Positions 1 to 9,484 of a DNA stretch of 64,000 nt are shown piece by piece. The position numbers and the translations under genes are program-made. Position 1 is the stretch's first letter; every line of letters starts with the position of its first letter. This DNA is from Myxococcaceae bacterium. Its GTDB lineage: Bacteria > Myxococcota > Myxococcia > Myxococcales > Myxococcaceae. The stretch spans positions 233,919 through 297,918 of the forward strand of contig JAEUJQ010000083.1 of NCBI GenBank assembly GCA_016793095.1, written 5' to 3'. A model generated the notes under the pieces. The model did no database searches, was not told the DNA's origin, and saw only the letters and a list, made by a program, of their open reading frames with translations.

Positions 1-124
1 CAGCCGGGGTCGCTTCGGCGACGTGAAGCGGGAAGAGACCGGCGGCAAGGGGCTCGACGGGGTGATCGAGAAGGCGCCCGACTACTTCAACCCGTTCCTC
101 GACCTCATGGAGGGCCGCCCATGA
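1..124 (+). CDS. kamD: Lysine 5,6-aminomutase alpha subunit, C-terminal end (partial)
   Basis: Only the last 40 codons are present, read from base 2 to the TGA at 122-124, so no catalytic residue can be inspected. The identity rests on context: the genes that follow encode the beta subunit of the same enzyme and the next two lysine-fermentation enzymes in one run. The tail is hydrophilic, ends in LMEGRP, and its stop overlaps the next ATG as ATGA. KamDE is the adenosylcobalamin/PLP enzyme that moves the terminal amino group of beta-lysine or D-lysine. Calling it kamD rather than an ornithine aminomutase subunit is inference from kamE, kal and kce. Confidence 0.7.
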   Translation, partial: SRGRFGDVKREETGGKGLDGVIEKAPDYFNPFLDLMEGRP

Positions 125-624
125 ACGCGCTGCTGCTGTCCCTGGTGCTCGCCCAGTCGGGCGAGTCGCTGTCGAAGCACGACTTCAAGGGCATCTCGCT
201 CAAGGCCCCGAAGTCGTGGCCGGTGACCGGCGAGGAAGAGACGGGCAAGGAGTGGGCGAGCACCGACGATCGCGCGCAGATGGCGTTCACGGCGTACCCG
301 GTGGACCCGGTGCGACCCGCGCGGGCGTGCGTGAAGCAGCTGATCGAGGCGGTGCAGGGCGAGGTGCCGGACGGCGGCGTCGCGCCCACGCCCTTCACCA
401 ACACCACCATCGGCGGCCAGCCGGCGGCCAGGAAGATCACCACCGACTACGTGGCCGAGAAGGAAGAGGACAAGACCGAGGCCAACAAGGTGACGACCAC
501 CACCATCGTCGGCTGCAACGGGAAGACGAAGTGGCTGCTCACCTTCGTCAACCGCACCGCGGACGGCGCGAAGGAAGGCGCGCTGCTCAAGCGGGTGATC
601 GACTCCATCACCTACTCGAAGTGA
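121..624 (+). CDS. Small exported protein embedded in the kam operon
   Basis: This 167-residue protein begins with a short hydrophobic stretch (LLLSLVLA, then QSG) that looks like a minimal signal peptide. The mature part opens with a pattern like GISLKAPKSW, reminiscent of PsbP/DUF1795-type proteins in which a hydrophobic strand precedes a P-x-x-W motif. Two Cys (in RACVKQ and VGCNGK) could form a disulfide. The start overlaps the kamD stop (ATGA) and the stop is 4 bases before kamE, so it is translated inside the operon. An exported protein is unexpected between two subunits of a cytoplasmic B12 enzyme. I do not recognise a specific family; the PsbP-like suggestion is weak. The first in-frame Met is the only sensible start given the overlap. 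Confidence 0.75.
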   Translation: MNALLLSLVLAQSGESLSKHDFKGISLKAPKSWPVTGEEETGKEWASTDDRAQMAFTAYPVDPVRPARACVKQLIEAVQGEVPDGGVAPTPFTNTTIGGQPAARKITTDYVAEKEEDKTEANKVTTTTIVGCNGKTKWLLTFVNRTADGAKEGALLKRVIDSITYSK

Positions 625-628
625 CGCC

Positions 629-1423
629 ATGACGACCCACCACACGAAGGAGAAGCAGCTCATCCGCGCCTACGGCGACCGCCGGGACGACGGGATCATC
701 CAGCTCTCGTTCACGCTGCCGGTCACCGCCTCGGAGAAGGCGAAGGAGGCGGCGAAGCTGTACTGCCAGAAGCTCGGCCTCACCGACGTGAAGGTGGCCG
801 CCGTCGAGCGCGCCGCCGAGCACTACACGTTCTTCGTCGTCTACGGCCGCTCTGGCGTGGTGCTCGACTACGCCGAGATCGACACCCCCGAGATCATCAT
901 CAAGAAGAAGAGCTTCGACGAGCTCAACGCCTTCATCGAGGAGGAGATCTCGCGACGGGTCGTCGTCTTCGGCGCCTGCACCGGCACCGACACGCACACC
1001 GTCGGCATCGACGCGATCCTCAACATGAAGGGCTTCTCGGGCGACTACGGGCTCGAGCGCTACCCGTGGTTCGAGGCGTACAACCTGGGCAGCCAGGTGC
1101 CGAACGCTGAGCTGATCCGCCGCGCGAAGGAGAAGAACGCCGACGCGATCCTCGTCTCGCAGGTCGTCACCCAGCGCGACGTGCACAAGGACAACTCGCG
1201 CGCCTTCATCGACGAGGCGAAGCGGCAGGGCGTGTACGGGAAGGTGACGCTGCTGCTCGGCGGGCCGCGCGTCGATCACAAGCTCGCGCTCGAGCTGGGC
1301 TTCGACGCCGGCTTCGGCCCCGGCACGAAGCCGTCCGACGTGGCGAACTTCGTCGTCCACCAGGTGCTGCAGCGACTGGGCAAGGAGCAGAAGGGCGCCC
1401 ACTACGAAGGAGAGCCGACATGA
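629..1423 (+). CDS. kamE: Lysine 5,6-aminomutase beta subunit
   Basis: This 264-residue protein is the cobalamin- and PLP-carrying subunit of D-lysine/beta-lysine 5,6-aminomutase. The base-off B12 motif D-x-H-x-x-G is D121-T-H123-T-V-G126 and lies at the start of a Rossmann-like domain. Lys134, in NMKG, is 11 residues after the cobalt-ligating His, the same spacing as the PLP-binding Lys in characterised KamE. A conserved GLERY follows, and GGPR near residue 213 lies in the B12 domain. The N-terminal 110 residues form the dimerisation domain. Length is normal for the family. The stop overlaps the kal start by 4 bases, implying translational coupling. Confidence 0.95.
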   Translation: MTTHHTKEKQLIRAYGDRRDDGIIQLSFTLPVTASEKAKEAAKLYCQKLGLTDVKVAAVERAAEHYTFFVVYGRSGVVLDYAEIDTPEIIIKKKSFDELNAFIEEEISRRVVVFGACTGTDTHTVGIDAILNMKGFSGDYGLERYPWFEAYNLGSQVPNAELIRRAKEKNADAILVSQVVTQRDVHKDNSRAFIDEAKRQGVYGKVTLLLGGPRVDHKLALELGFDAGFGPGTKPSDVANFVVHQVLQRLGKEQKGAHYEGEPT

Positions 1424-1821
1424 CCACCCCGTCCGTCACCATCCGCCTGCGCATGTCGAGCCACGACGCGCACTACGGCGGCAACCTCGTCGACGGCGCC
1501 CGCATGCTGGGGCTGTTCGGCGACGTAGCCACCGAGCTGCTCATCCGCCTCGACGGCGACGAGGGCCTGTTCCGCGCCTACGACTCGGTGGAGTTCCTCG
1601 CGCCCGTCTACGCCGGCGACTACATCGAGGCACACGGCGAGATCAGCCAGGTGGGCAACACCAGCCGGAAGATGAGGTTCGAGGCGCGCAAGGTGATCCG
1701 CGCGGCGCCCGAGATCAACGACTCGGCCGCGGTGGTGCTCGAGCCGCCGGTCGTCGTCTGCCGCGCCACCGGCACCTGCGTCACCCCGAAGGACAAGCAG
1801 CGCGGAGGAGGCAAGCCATGA
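1420..1821 (+). CDS. kal: 3-aminobutyryl-CoA ammonia lyase
   Basis: This 133-residue hotdog-fold protein matches Kal, which eliminates ammonia from L-3-aminobutyryl-CoA to give crotonyl-CoA in lysine fermentation. The N-terminal segment [19 protein letters not shown] resembles the acyl-CoA hotdog helix with its catalytic Asp/Gly region, followed by the [17 protein letters not shown] strand pair typical of the fold. It has ATGA overlaps with both kamE and kce, so the three genes form one coupled unit. The assignment as Kal rather than a generic thioesterase depends on this company. Confidence 0.88.
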   Translation: MTTPSVTIRLRMSSHDAHYGGNLVDGARMLGLFGDVATELLIRLDGDEGLFRAYDSVEFLAPVYAGDYIEAHGEISQVGNTSRKMRFEARKVIRAAPEINDSAAVVLEPPVVVCRATGTCVTPKDKQRGGGKP

Positions 1822-2642
1822 GCCCGATGGTGATCACCGCCGCGATGGTCGGCGCCGAGACGACGCGCGAGCAGACGCCGTACCTGCCGATCTCGGCCGA
1901 CGAGATCGCCGAAGACGCCGCGAAGTGCCGCGAGGCCGGCGCCGCCATGGTGCACCTGCACGTGCGCACGCCCGACGGCAAGCCGAGCCAGGACAAGGAG
2001 CTGTTCCGCGCCGCCATTCGAGCCATTCGCAAGAAGTGCGACGTGCTGATCCAGGTCTCCACCGGCGGCGCCGTGGGCATGGGCGTCGACGAGCGCTGCG
2101 GCGGTCTCGCCCTCGAGGGCGCCGATCGCCCCGACATGGCGACGCTCACCACCGGCACCGTCAACTTCGGCCCCGACGTCTTCTCGAACCCGCGGCCGCT
2201 GGTGCGCGAGATCGCCACCCGGATCAAGCAGCGGGGCCTCAAGCCTGAGATCGAGTGCTTCGACGTCGGCATGATCGACGAGGCCCGCGCACTGGCGAAG
2301 GAGGGCTTCATCGAGCTGCCCGCGCACTTCGACTTCGTGCTGGGCGTGGGCGGGGCGCTGGCCGCTGACGTGCGCGCGCTCGACTTCATGCGCAGCTACC
2401 TGCCCGAGGGCTCCACGTGGACCTGCGCGGCCATGGGCCGGCACCAGCTGCCCTTCGTCGAGCTGGCGGCTGAGCGGGGCGGCAACGCGCGCGTCGGGCT
2501 GGAGGACAACATCTACGTCTCGAAGGGCGTGCTGGCGAAGGGCAACTTCGAGCTGGTGGCCGAGGCCGCGAGGCGCGCGAAGGCGAAGGGCCGCACGCTC
2601 GCCACGCCGCAGGAGGCCAGGGCGCTGCTTCGCCTCTCCTGA
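1818..2642 (+). CDS. kce: 3-keto-5-aminohexanoate cleavage enzyme (BKACE family)
   Basis: This 274-residue DUF849/BKACE TIM-barrel enzyme condenses 3-keto-5-aminohexanoate with acetyl-CoA to give acetoacetate and 3-aminobutyryl-CoA. The Zn ligands are visible as H46-L-H48 in MVHLHVRTP, and a Glu at 229 in GLEDN sits where the family's third ligand is found. The motif VSTGG near residue 80 and the PEIECFD strand are typical. It is the last gene of the run; its start overlaps the kal stop by 4 bases. The genes for 3,5-diaminohexanoate dehydrogenase and lysine 2,3-aminomutase are not in the window and may lie upstream. Confidence 0.93.
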   Translation: MSPMVITAAMVGAETTREQTPYLPISADEIAEDAAKCREAGAAMVHLHVRTPDGKPSQDKELFRAAIRAIRKKCDVLIQVSTGGAVGMGVDERCGGLALEGADRPDMATLTTGTVNFGPDVFSNPRPLVREIATRIKQRGLKPEIECFDVGMIDEARALAKEGFIELPAHFDFVLGVGGALAADVRALDFMRSYLPEGSTWTCAAMGRHQLPFVELAAERGGNARVGLEDNIYVSKGVLAKGNFELVAEAARRAKAKGRTLATPQEARALLRLS

Positions 2643-2736
2643 GCCGCGCCGCGACTCAACGGCGGCGGCCGGCGTGTCTCAAAGTCCCCGACGACCCGAC
2701 CGGAACCCGCAGTCAGGACCGCGGCTGCGCTCGACC

Positions 2737-2785
2737 GTCACGCGGACACTCTCCCCGAGTCGTTACGGCGGACATTCTCGCCGAG
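2737..2785. repeat. Two imperfect direct repeats, 25-bp period
   Basis: Positions 2737-2759 (GTCACGCGGACACTCTCCCC...) and 2762-2785 (GTTACGGCGGACATTCTCGC...) are near copies. The shared core, GGACAyTCTCsCCGAG, recalls the multiple terminal repeats of IS21-family elements, but no transposase gene is nearby, so this would be a decayed end. It lies upstream of the start I prefer for the next lipoprotein. Confidence 0.45.
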
Positions 2786-2844
2786 CACCAACAGCGGCTG
2801 TGCTCGATCTTGAGTCGCAGGCCCGAGCGGGCGATCGTGCGGCG

Positions 2845-3831
2845 GTGCGCCGATGGTCGCCAACCGGCCTGTGCCTGCTCGCCCTCGGGTGCGGCGTCAC
2901 CGATCCCCAGACGCTGCGCCCCGTCGCCACGGTGGAGGGGGCGCTCGAGACACCCGCCGGGCTCACCGGTGATGCGTGGCTCTTCCTCTACCGCCCAGGC
3001 GAAGGTCCGCCGGGTGAGCCCGCGGTGCCCGTCTTCCTCACCGCGGTGAGCGCCGAGCGGCTCGCCCGCACGGGCCGGTACGTCTTCGGCGAGGTGCAGG
3101 CCAACCCGTGGCGCCTGTGGGGCTTCTTCGACGTCGACCAGGACTTCCGCGGCGACGTCGACGTGCTGGCCCAACCCACCGCCGGCGATCGGGCTGGCGA
3201 CGGCGTCGACTTCAACCTGCAGCCCGGCCGCCCCGTCGTCATCGACTACTCGCTCACGAAGTTGGTCCCGGTGGAGCCGCCCGCCTTCCGCGTCGAGAAC
3301 GCCACCAGTGACACCTTCGCGCTCGACACCGCCAGTGGCCTCATGCTCACCAGCCTGACGCTCGTCGCCGACCCGCTCGGGCGCTTCGACCCACAGAAGA
3401 CGGGCTTTTCCATCGGCCTCGTCGATGAAGACGGTGACGGCCGGCCCGACGATCGCGACGGCGACCGGGTGCCCGATCTCACCTTCACCGCCCTCCTGCG
3501 GTGGCTCCCCAGGCCCGGCCAGCACCCCGACGGCACCGACGTGGTGGTGCCGCTGGTGCTCAACTCCGCTCCTTTCCTGGGCCGTCTGGGCAGTGACGTG
3601 AGCACGAGGCTGCTCGTCGATCGGCTCTCCCTCACGGTCGTGCCTCAGGCCCAGGAGGTGCTGCGGCGGGGGGGCCGGCGGGAGCTGCGCACCTTCGGGC
3701 CCCCGCCCATCGGTGAGTATGAGCTGGTGGTGCTGGGCGCGTCAGGCCAGTTCTGGCGGCTGCCCAACCAGCTGGGTTCGACGCTCGCCTCGCAGGCGCT
3801 GCGCTTCCGCTTCGAACGGGCGTCACCCTGA
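2845..3831 (+). CDS. Putative lipoprotein with Asp-rich calcium-binding-like loops
   Basis: The open frame extends upstream to 2674, but the first 57 codons are Arg/Ser-rich and run across a repeat. A GTG at 2845 gives a better start: RR, a short hydrophobic stretch and Cys in ALGCG, an approximate lipobox. The protein is then 328 residues. Asp-rich segments (DVDQDFRGDVDV; DEDGDGRPDDRDGDRVPD) resemble thrombospondin type 3/EF-hand-like calcium loops. The remainder is beta-rich, and an early part may be a carbohydrate-binding or carboxypeptidase-regulatory-like fold. No enzyme motif is seen. Likely anchored in the outer membrane. The start codon is uncertain. Confidence 0.7.
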   Translation: MRRWSPTGLCLLALGCGVTDPQTLRPVATVEGALETPAGLTGDAWLFLYRPGEGPPGEPAVPVFLTAVSAERLARTGRYVFGEVQANPWRLWGFFDVDQDFRGDVDVLAQPTAGDRAGDGVDFNLQPGRPVVIDYSLTKLVPVEPPAFRVENATSDTFALDTASGLMLTSLTLVADPLGRFDPQKTGFSIGLVDEDGDGRPDDRDGDRVPDLTFTALLRWLPRPGQHPDGTDVVVPLVLNSAPFLGRLGSDVSTRLLVDRLSLTVVPQAQEVLRRGGRRELRTFGPPPIGEYELVVLGASGQFWRLPNQLGSTLASQALRFRFERASP

Positions 3832-3862
3832 ACTACACTCCGCGGGTCGTCCCTTCCCCCGA

Positions 3863-5818
3863 ATGAACGCCTCGCCCGAATCGGACTCGGTGATCGCAAA
3901 CCCCTTGCGGGCGAGCGGCCTCATCGACGCCGAAGGGCTCGAGCGGGCCAGGGCCTACACGAAGGAGCACGGCGGGCTGCTGTCCGACGCGCTGCTGCGG
4001 CTCAACCTGGTGAAGGAGGGCGACTTCCTCCGCATCTTCGCCGAGCTCTACAGCACCCGCTTCGTCAAGTCGGACAAGCTCAAGACGCTCAAGCTCGACG
4101 AGGTGCTGCTCGAGCGCGTCGGCGTGCGCTCGGCCGAGCGACTGCGCATGTGCCCGATTCGCTGGGACGAGGCCGCGGGCGAGCTGCACGTGGTGGCGGC
4201 GGTGCCGCTGGCGTCGAACCTCGAGCCCGAGCTGCGCCAGAGCGTGGGCGCGCGTGTCGTCACCGTCTACGTCGCGACGGCGGCGGGGGTCGCTGCGCTC
4301 ATCCGACGCTCGTACTACCGCGACGAGAGCGCCTTCTCGCAGATGACGCCGAACGGCGCCGGACCGAGCCTGCCGGCCAGGGCGAGCGAAACGCTGGACG
4401 AGGAGGGCACCCGCGACAAGACGCAGTCGTCTGCGCGGCCCTCGGCTGGCCACGAGACCACCGGCCAGCACGACGAGCCGAGCGTGGTGACCGACTTCGC
4501 GTCGGATCCGGCGACGCTCTCGAGCCCATCGTCCGCCTTCAGCACCGAGGGCAAGACGGTGATGGTGAACGTGAGCGCGCTCGCCGACACCGCGACCATC
4601 ACGACCCTGCGCCGCGAGAACGCGCGCTACCGCATCGCCCAGGAGTTCCATCGCCGCGTCACGCTCGAGCGAAACCTCGAGGCGATGGTCGATCGCATCC
4701 TCTCGGTGCTCTTCGAGCTGTTGCCGGCCGAGGGCGCGGCGATCTGGCTCACCACCGGGCAGTTCGCCTCGAAGTCGAAGGACGGCACGAAGCAGGTCTC
4801 GGTGCCGAGGGCGGTCTACGAGCAGGCGATCAACTCCGAGAAGGGGCTGTTGACGCACAACGCCCTGGTGGACGAGCGCTTCGATCGCAGCGCCTCGGTG
4901 ATGGTGCGCGGCGTTCAGAGCTGCATGGCCGTGCCCCTGCGGACGCGCAACGGCGCCGTGGGCGTGCTGTACGTCGAGTCGATCTCGATGTCGGCGGCCT
5001 TCACCGATGACGATCTGCCCCTGCTCGACTCGGTCGGCTCGCAGGCGGCGATCCTGCTCGACAACGCGGCGCTGCTCGCCAAGGTGCGGCAGGAGGTCGA
5101 GCGGCGCGCGCAGCTGTCCCGCTTCCTCTCGTCCGCGGCCGTCGATGAGGTGATGTCGGGCCGGCTCAACCTGAAGATGGAGGGCGCCGCCGCCGAGGTC
5201 TCGGTCCTGTTCGCCGATCTGCGCGGCTTCACCACCATCTCGGCCTCGATGAAGCCGGAAGAGGTCGTGCGCTTCCTCAACCAGTTCTTTCAGGAGGCGG
5301 TGGACGCGATCGAGCGCCATGGCGGCACCGTCGACAAGTTCATCGGCGACTGCGTGATGGCGCTGTGGGGCGCCCCGGTGCCGAAGGAGGGCGACGCCCG
5401 CAACGCCTGCCGGGCTGCTCTCGAGCTGATCGAGCGGGCCTCCCGGATCCGCGTGGCCGGCCAGGCGCTCGAGGTCGGCGTGGGCGTGCACACCGGCCCG
5501 GCCGTCGTGGGCGCGCTCGGCTCGAAGCAGCGCATGGACTACACGGCCATCGGCGCGACGGTGAACCTCTCGGCGCGCCTCTGCGGCATCGCGAGGGAGA
5601 ACGAGGTGCTCGTCACCTCCGACACGCTGATGCGCGCGGGGCCTGGCGTCATCACCGAGGCCGGCGAGGCCGTCATCCTCAAGGGGCTCGACACGCCCAT
5701 CGTCCCCTACAGCCTGCGGAGCGTCGCGCAGCCGCTCCAGCTCAGCCAGGTGTCGAAGCCGCACTCGCCGACCCAGCCGGGAGTGCCGGGCCCCTTCCAT
5801 CGCTCCCGCGGGAAGTGA
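3863..5818 (+). CDS. GspE_N/GAF-domain class III nucleotide cyclase
   Basis: This 651-residue soluble signalling protein starts at the ATG at 3863, after the preceding gene ends. Residues about 10-160 resemble the GspE/MshE N-terminal domain, a c-di-GMP- or partner-binding fold. A Ser/Thr-rich linker follows, then a GAF domain (about 270-420). The C-terminus is a class III adenylate/guanylate cyclase domain: metal-binding D452 (FADLRGF) and D496 (FIGDC), purine-reading K492, and transition-state N568 and R572 (VNLSAR). The second purine-specificity position, usually Asp or Thr, is Ala565 in IGATVN, so substrate preference is uncertain. The combination suggests a cyclase gated by a small ligand through GAF and possibly by c-di-GMP through the N-terminal domain. 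Confidence 0.9.
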   Translation: MNASPESDSVIANPLRASGLIDAEGLERARAYTKEHGGLLSDALLRLNLVKEGDFLRIFAELYSTRFVKSDKLKTLKLDEVLLERVGVRSAERLRMCPIRWDEAAGELHVVAAVPLASNLEPELRQSVGARVVTVYVATAAGVAALIRRSYYRDESAFSQMTPNGAGPSLPARASETLDEEGTRDKTQSSARPSAGHETTGQHDEPSVVTDFASDPATLSSPSSAFSTEGKTVMVNVSALADTATITTLRRENARYRIAQEFHRRVTLERNLEAMVDRILSVLFELLPAEGAAIWLTTGQFASKSKDGTKQVSVPRAVYEQAINSEKGLLTHNALVDERFDRSASVMVRGVQSCMAVPLRTRNGAVGVLYVESISMSAAFTDDDLPLLDSVGSQAAILLDNAALLAKVRQEVERRAQLSRFLSSAAVDEVMSGRLNLKMEGAAAEVSVLFADLRGFTTISASMKPEEVVRFLNQFFQEAVDAIERHGGTVDKFIGDCVMALWGAPVPKEGDARNACRAALELIERASRIRVAGQALEVGVGVHTGPAVVGALGSKQRMDYTAIGATVNLSARLCGIARENEVLVTSDTLMRAGPGVITEAGEAVILKGLDTPIVPYSLRSVAQPLQLSQVSKPHSPTQPGVPGPFHRSRGK

Positions 5819-5854
5819 CCCTGACGGGGGTCAACCGCTCAGCTCACGAACGTT

Positions 5855-5883
5855 TTGACATGATCTGGCGATGGGACGAGTCT
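5855..5883 (+). promoter_or_regulatory. Possible promoter of the small lipoprotein gene
   Basis: A perfect TTGACA lies at 5855-5860 in the gap before the gene at 5914. The -10 region expected 17 bases later (5878-5883, GAGTCT) matches poorly, so only the -35 half is convincing. A Shine-Dalgarno AAGGAG at 5903-5908 follows. Confidence 0.35.
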
Positions 5884-5913
5884 GCGGCCCGTTCACGTCG
5901 CCAAGGAGCTCTC

Positions 5914-6456
5914 ATGCGGAACCTGCTGCTCGCGTCCCTCGTCGCCCTCTCGACCACCGGCTGCAACGGCGTCGAGCCTGAGCTGTATGCCCTCGTGCTG
6001 CCGTTCTTCACGCTGCCGGACAACTGCTACCTGAACAACGCGCAGCCCAGCAACGTGACCGTGCAGGACTCGCCGTCGCTCCTCAACGTGCAGGTGTGGG
6101 ACGGCCCTGAGCAGACCGCGATCCTCGAGATCGAGAGCGGCCTGCGCACCATCGACATGGGCGACGCGCCCAACATCACCCTCACCGGCCTGCTGACGGG
6201 AAAGCGGGGCACCGGTGGGTGGACGTTCACGCACCAGGGCTCCGACAAGTCCACCCAGGTGGGCCGGACGATCACCGACGACACGAAGGTCGAGTTCACC
6301 TTCGAGCGCGGGCAGTCGTTCAAGGGCACCGCGGCGCTGTCATCGACGCGCTCCTGCGCTGGCTCGACGTGCATGGGCACTCAGCCCTCGTGCAACGTCT
6401 CGGGCATCAACATCACCGGCACGCGCTTCGCCGTGAAGTACGAGCGCGGGCCCTGA
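5914..6456 (+). CDS. Small putative lipoprotein
   Basis: This 180-residue protein starts at the ATG at 5914 behind a good AAGGAG. A signal peptide of about 16 residues ends in STTGC, a good lipobox, so the mature N-terminal Cys is likely lipidated. The mature part is predicted to be beta-rich. Four further Cys lie in the C-terminal third (SCAGSTCMG, SCNVSG), probably as disulfides in the cell envelope. No known domain is recognised. The gene stands alone between the cyclase and mutS. Confidence 0.82.
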   Translation: MRNLLLASLVALSTTGCNGVEPELYALVLPFFTLPDNCYLNNAQPSNVTVQDSPSLLNVQVWDGPEQTAILEIESGLRTIDMGDAPNITLTGLLTGKRGTGGWTFTHQGSDKSTQVGRTITDDTKVEFTFERGQSFKGTAALSSTRSCAGSTCMGTQPSCNVSGINITGTRFAVKYERGP

Positions 6457-6619
6457 CGAAGAAACCCTCCCGCGTGGGACCGGTGCGGGTCGAGACGCCA
6501 GGAGCGCACGCCGCCGGACGAAGCTGGAGTCGAGCCAGAAGCCCGTCACGACGCCCGGAGCGGAGGATCGCTTCGGGCGTTCGCATGTCAGAGGGGTGGG
6601 GTAAGGAGGCGGTCCGCGC

Positions 6620-9331
6620 ATGGACTCAGCCCCCACGGCCACCGAGAAGGGCCCCGAGATCGTCGACGTCGCCCAGCTGACGCCGATGATGAAGCAGTAC
6701 CTCGAGGTGAAGGCCCAGCACCCGGGCGCGCTGCTCTTCTTCCGGCTGGGCGACTTCTACGAGCTCTTCTTCGAAGACGCGGTGAAGGCTGCCGAGCTCT
6801 TGCAGATCACGCTCACCTCGCGAGCGAAGGGGCTCGAGCGGGTGCCGATGGCGGGCGTGCCGTACCACGCGGCGCGCCGGTACGTCGCGCGGCTGATCGA
6901 GGCCGGGCAGAAGGTGGCGATCTGCGAGCAGCTCGAGCCGCCGGGCAAGGGCATCGTCAAGCGCGAGGTGGTGCGGGTGGTGACGCCCGGCATGGTCCTC
7001 GACGACGACGTGCTCGAGGCGCGCGAGAACAACTTTCTCGCGGCGCTGACGCGGGCCGAGCCGGACGAGCCGTGGGGCGCGGCGCTGCTCGACGCCAGCA
7101 CCGGCGAGTTCTTCGCGCTCCAGCCGGGGCCCCTCGAGGCGCTGCTCGACGAGCTCTCCCGCGCTGCGCCGAAGGAGCTGCTGGTGCCCGAGGGCTTCGG
7201 AGACGCGCCGCTCGAGGCGGTGCTGGGCGCCTTCAGCCGCCGCCCCACCGTCGCCTCGCTGCCCGCTGACGCCTTCGACGAGCGCCGCGGGAAGAGCCAG
7301 CTCACCAGCCACTTCCAGGTGAAGTCCCTCGAGGGCTTCGGGCTGGCCGCCGGGTCCCCCTCCATCGGCGCGGCGGCCGCCGCCCTGCGGTACCTCAAGG
7401 AGACGCAGAAGAGCCAGGCAGGCCACGTCGATCGCATCACCGTGTCGACCCGCGGCGGGGCGCTGATCATCGACGAGGCGTCACGGGCGAACCTCGAGCT
7501 GCTGCGCACCCTGAAGGACAACGCCCGGTCAGGGTCGCTGGTGGGGGTGCTCGACCGATCGGTGACGCCGCTGGGCGCCCGGCGCATCGCCCGGTGGCTG
7601 CAGGCGCCGCTCGCCGACGTCGAGGCGATCCGCGCTCGGCTCGACGCCGTTCAGGCCCTCGTCGAGGGCGCCAGCCTGCGGGAGACGCTCGTCGAGGCCC
7701 TGAAGCAGGTCGCTGATGTCGAGCGCCTGTGCGGGCGGCTGTCGCTCTCGTCGGGCGGCCCGCGCGATCTCAAGGCGCTGGCCCGATCGCTCGAGGTCCT
7801 GCCCGGCGTCGCGAAGGTGGTCGCGACCGGCCGCACGGCGCTGCTCACCGCGCTGGCGAGCCCGCTCCACAACGCCGACGTGCAGGCGCTCTCGGCGGTG
7901 CTCTCGAAGGCGCTCGTCGACGAGCCGCCGGCGGTGGTGGGCGAGGGTGGCTTCATCGCGAAGGGCTACCACGCGCAGCTCGACGAGTTCGCGCAGCTCG
8001 CCTCGAGCGGGAAGGACTACCTCGCGAAGCTCGAGACGCGCGAGCGCGAGGCCACCGGCATCGGGTCCCTGAAGGTCCGCTACAACCGGGTCTTCGGCTA
8101 CTACCTCGAGGTCACGAAGGCGAACCTGCACCTCGTGCCGAAGGGGTGGATCCGGAAGCAGACGACCGTCGGGGGCGAGCGCTACGTCACCGAGGAGCTC
8201 AAGACGTACGAAGAGAAGGTGCTCACCGCCGACGAGAAGCGGGTCGCCATCGAGCTCGAGCTGTTCGAAGACCTCCGCAAGAAGGTGGTGGCGTGCGCCG
8301 GGGCCCTGCGCGCCGCCGCCGAGGCCGTCTCGACGCTCGACGCGCTGGTGGCCTTCGCGAGGGTGGCCGTCGAGAACGGCTACGTGCGGCCCGAGGTCGA
8401 CGAGTCGACCGTCCTCGAGCTCGTCGGTGGCCGGCACCCGGTCGTCGAGCAGGCGCTGAAGGAAGACTCCTTCGTGCCCAACGACGTGCTCGTGGATCGG
8501 CAGGACCGGCAGGTGTTGATCATCACCGGCCCGAACATGGCGGGGAAGAGCACCGTCATGCGGCAGGTGGCGCTGGCGGTCGTGATGGCGCAGGCGGGCA
8601 GCTTCGTCGCGGCGCGGCGCGCGCGCCTCGGGCTGTGCGATCGGGTCTTCACCCGCGTGGGCGCGTCGGACAACCTGGCGAAGGGGCAGTCCACCTTCAT
8701 GGTGGAGATGACCGAGACCGCCAACATCCTGCACCACGCGACGCGGCGCAGCCTGGTGGTGCTCGACGAGATCGGGCGCGGCACCAGCACCTTCGACGGC
8801 CTGTCGATCGCCTGGGCGGTGGCCGAGCACCTGCACGACCGCGTCGGCGCGCGCACGCTGTTCGCGACGCACTACCATGAGCTCACCGATCTCGGGCGCG
8901 AGAAGGCCCGGGTGAAGAACTGCTCCATCGCGGTGCGGGAGGAGCAGGGCAGGGTGATCTTCCTGCGCAAGCTGGTCGAGGGCGCCGCGAGCCGCTCGTA
9001 CGGCATCGAGGTCGCGCGGCTGGCGGGCTTGCCGCCCGAGGTGCTGGCGCGCGCGCGGGAGCTGCTCGCCAACCTCGAGGCCGGCGAGTTCGACGAGACC
9101 GGTCGGCCGAGGCTGGCGAGGCGCGCGACCGCCGGCAGGGACAAGGAGCCGAAGGCCTCCGCTGTCGATCAGTCCCAGATGGGGCTGTTTGGAGGCGCGC
9201 AGAAGGCCCCGACGAAGCCCGGCGCCGAGGCCGTGCTGGCGGCGCTCGAGGCCTTCAGCGTCGACACGACGACGCCGCTCGAGGCCCTGACGGCGATCGC
9301 CCGGTGGAAGCAGACGCTCAAGGGGCCATGA
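6620..9331 (+). CDS. mutS: DNA mismatch repair protein MutS
   Basis: This 903-residue MutS1 recognises mismatches and small loops and recruits MutL. The mismatch-stacking motif GDFYELF has F46 and E48. The Walker A motif GPNMAGKST lies at 637-645, the Walker B block [15 protein letters not shown] follows, and ATHYHEL is the H-loop. The connector, core and clamp domains are all present, and the extended C-terminus has the QMGLF segment common in MutS. The ATG at 6620 has AAGGAGG 10 bases upstream. Length is normal. No mutL neighbour is in the window. Confidence 0.98.
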   Translation: MDSAPTATEKGPEIVDVAQLTPMMKQYLEVKAQHPGALLFFRLGDFYELFFEDAVKAAELLQITLTSRAKGLERVPMAGVPYHAARRYVARLIEAGQKVAICEQLEPPGKGIVKREVVRVVTPGMVLDDDVLEARENNFLAALTRAEPDEPWGAALLDASTGEFFALQPGPLEALLDELSRAAPKELLVPEGFGDAPLEAVLGAFSRRPTVASLPADAFDERRGKSQLTSHFQVKSLEGFGLAAGSPSIGAAAAALRYLKETQKSQAGHVDRITVSTRGGALIIDEASRANLELLRTLKDNARSGSLVGVLDRSVTPLGARRIARWLQAPLADVEAIRARLDAVQALVEGASLRETLVEALKQVADVERLCGRLSLSSGGPRDLKALARSLEVLPGVAKVVATGRTALLTALASPLHNADVQALSAVLSKALVDEPPAVVGEGGFIAKGYHAQLDEFAQLASSGKDYLAKLETREREATGIGSLKVRYNRVFGYYLEVTKANLHLVPKGWIRKQTTVGGERYVTEELKTYEEKVLTADEKRVAIELELFEDLRKKVVACAGALRAAAEAVSTLDALVAFARVAVENGYVRPEVDESTVLELVGGRHPVVEQALKEDSFVPNDVLVDRQDRQVLIITGPNMAGKSTVMRQVALAVVMAQAGSFVAARRARLGLCDRVFTRVGASDNLAKGQSTFMVEMTETANILHHATRRSLVVLDEIGRGTSTFDGLSIAWAVAEHLHDRVGARTLFATHYHELTDLGREKARVKNCSIAVREEQGRVIFLRKLVEGAASRSYGIEVARLAGLPPEVLARARELLANLEAGEFDETGRPRLARRATAGRDKEPKASAVDQSQMGLFGGAQKAPTKPGAEAVLAALEAFSVDTTTPLEALTAIARWKQTLKGP

Positions 9332-9484
9332 GCAGAGGCCGCCGACGAGCGCGCTGAAGGTGCCGCCGCGAGAGACGTGCACGAGCTTCGTGGCGGACGG
9401 CCTCGGGCGTCCTGCGGCCCTGCTCTGCTGGGACAGGGCGGCTCGTGCTGGAGGCGGGCCCGGTCCTCGTCCAGACTCTGCGCC

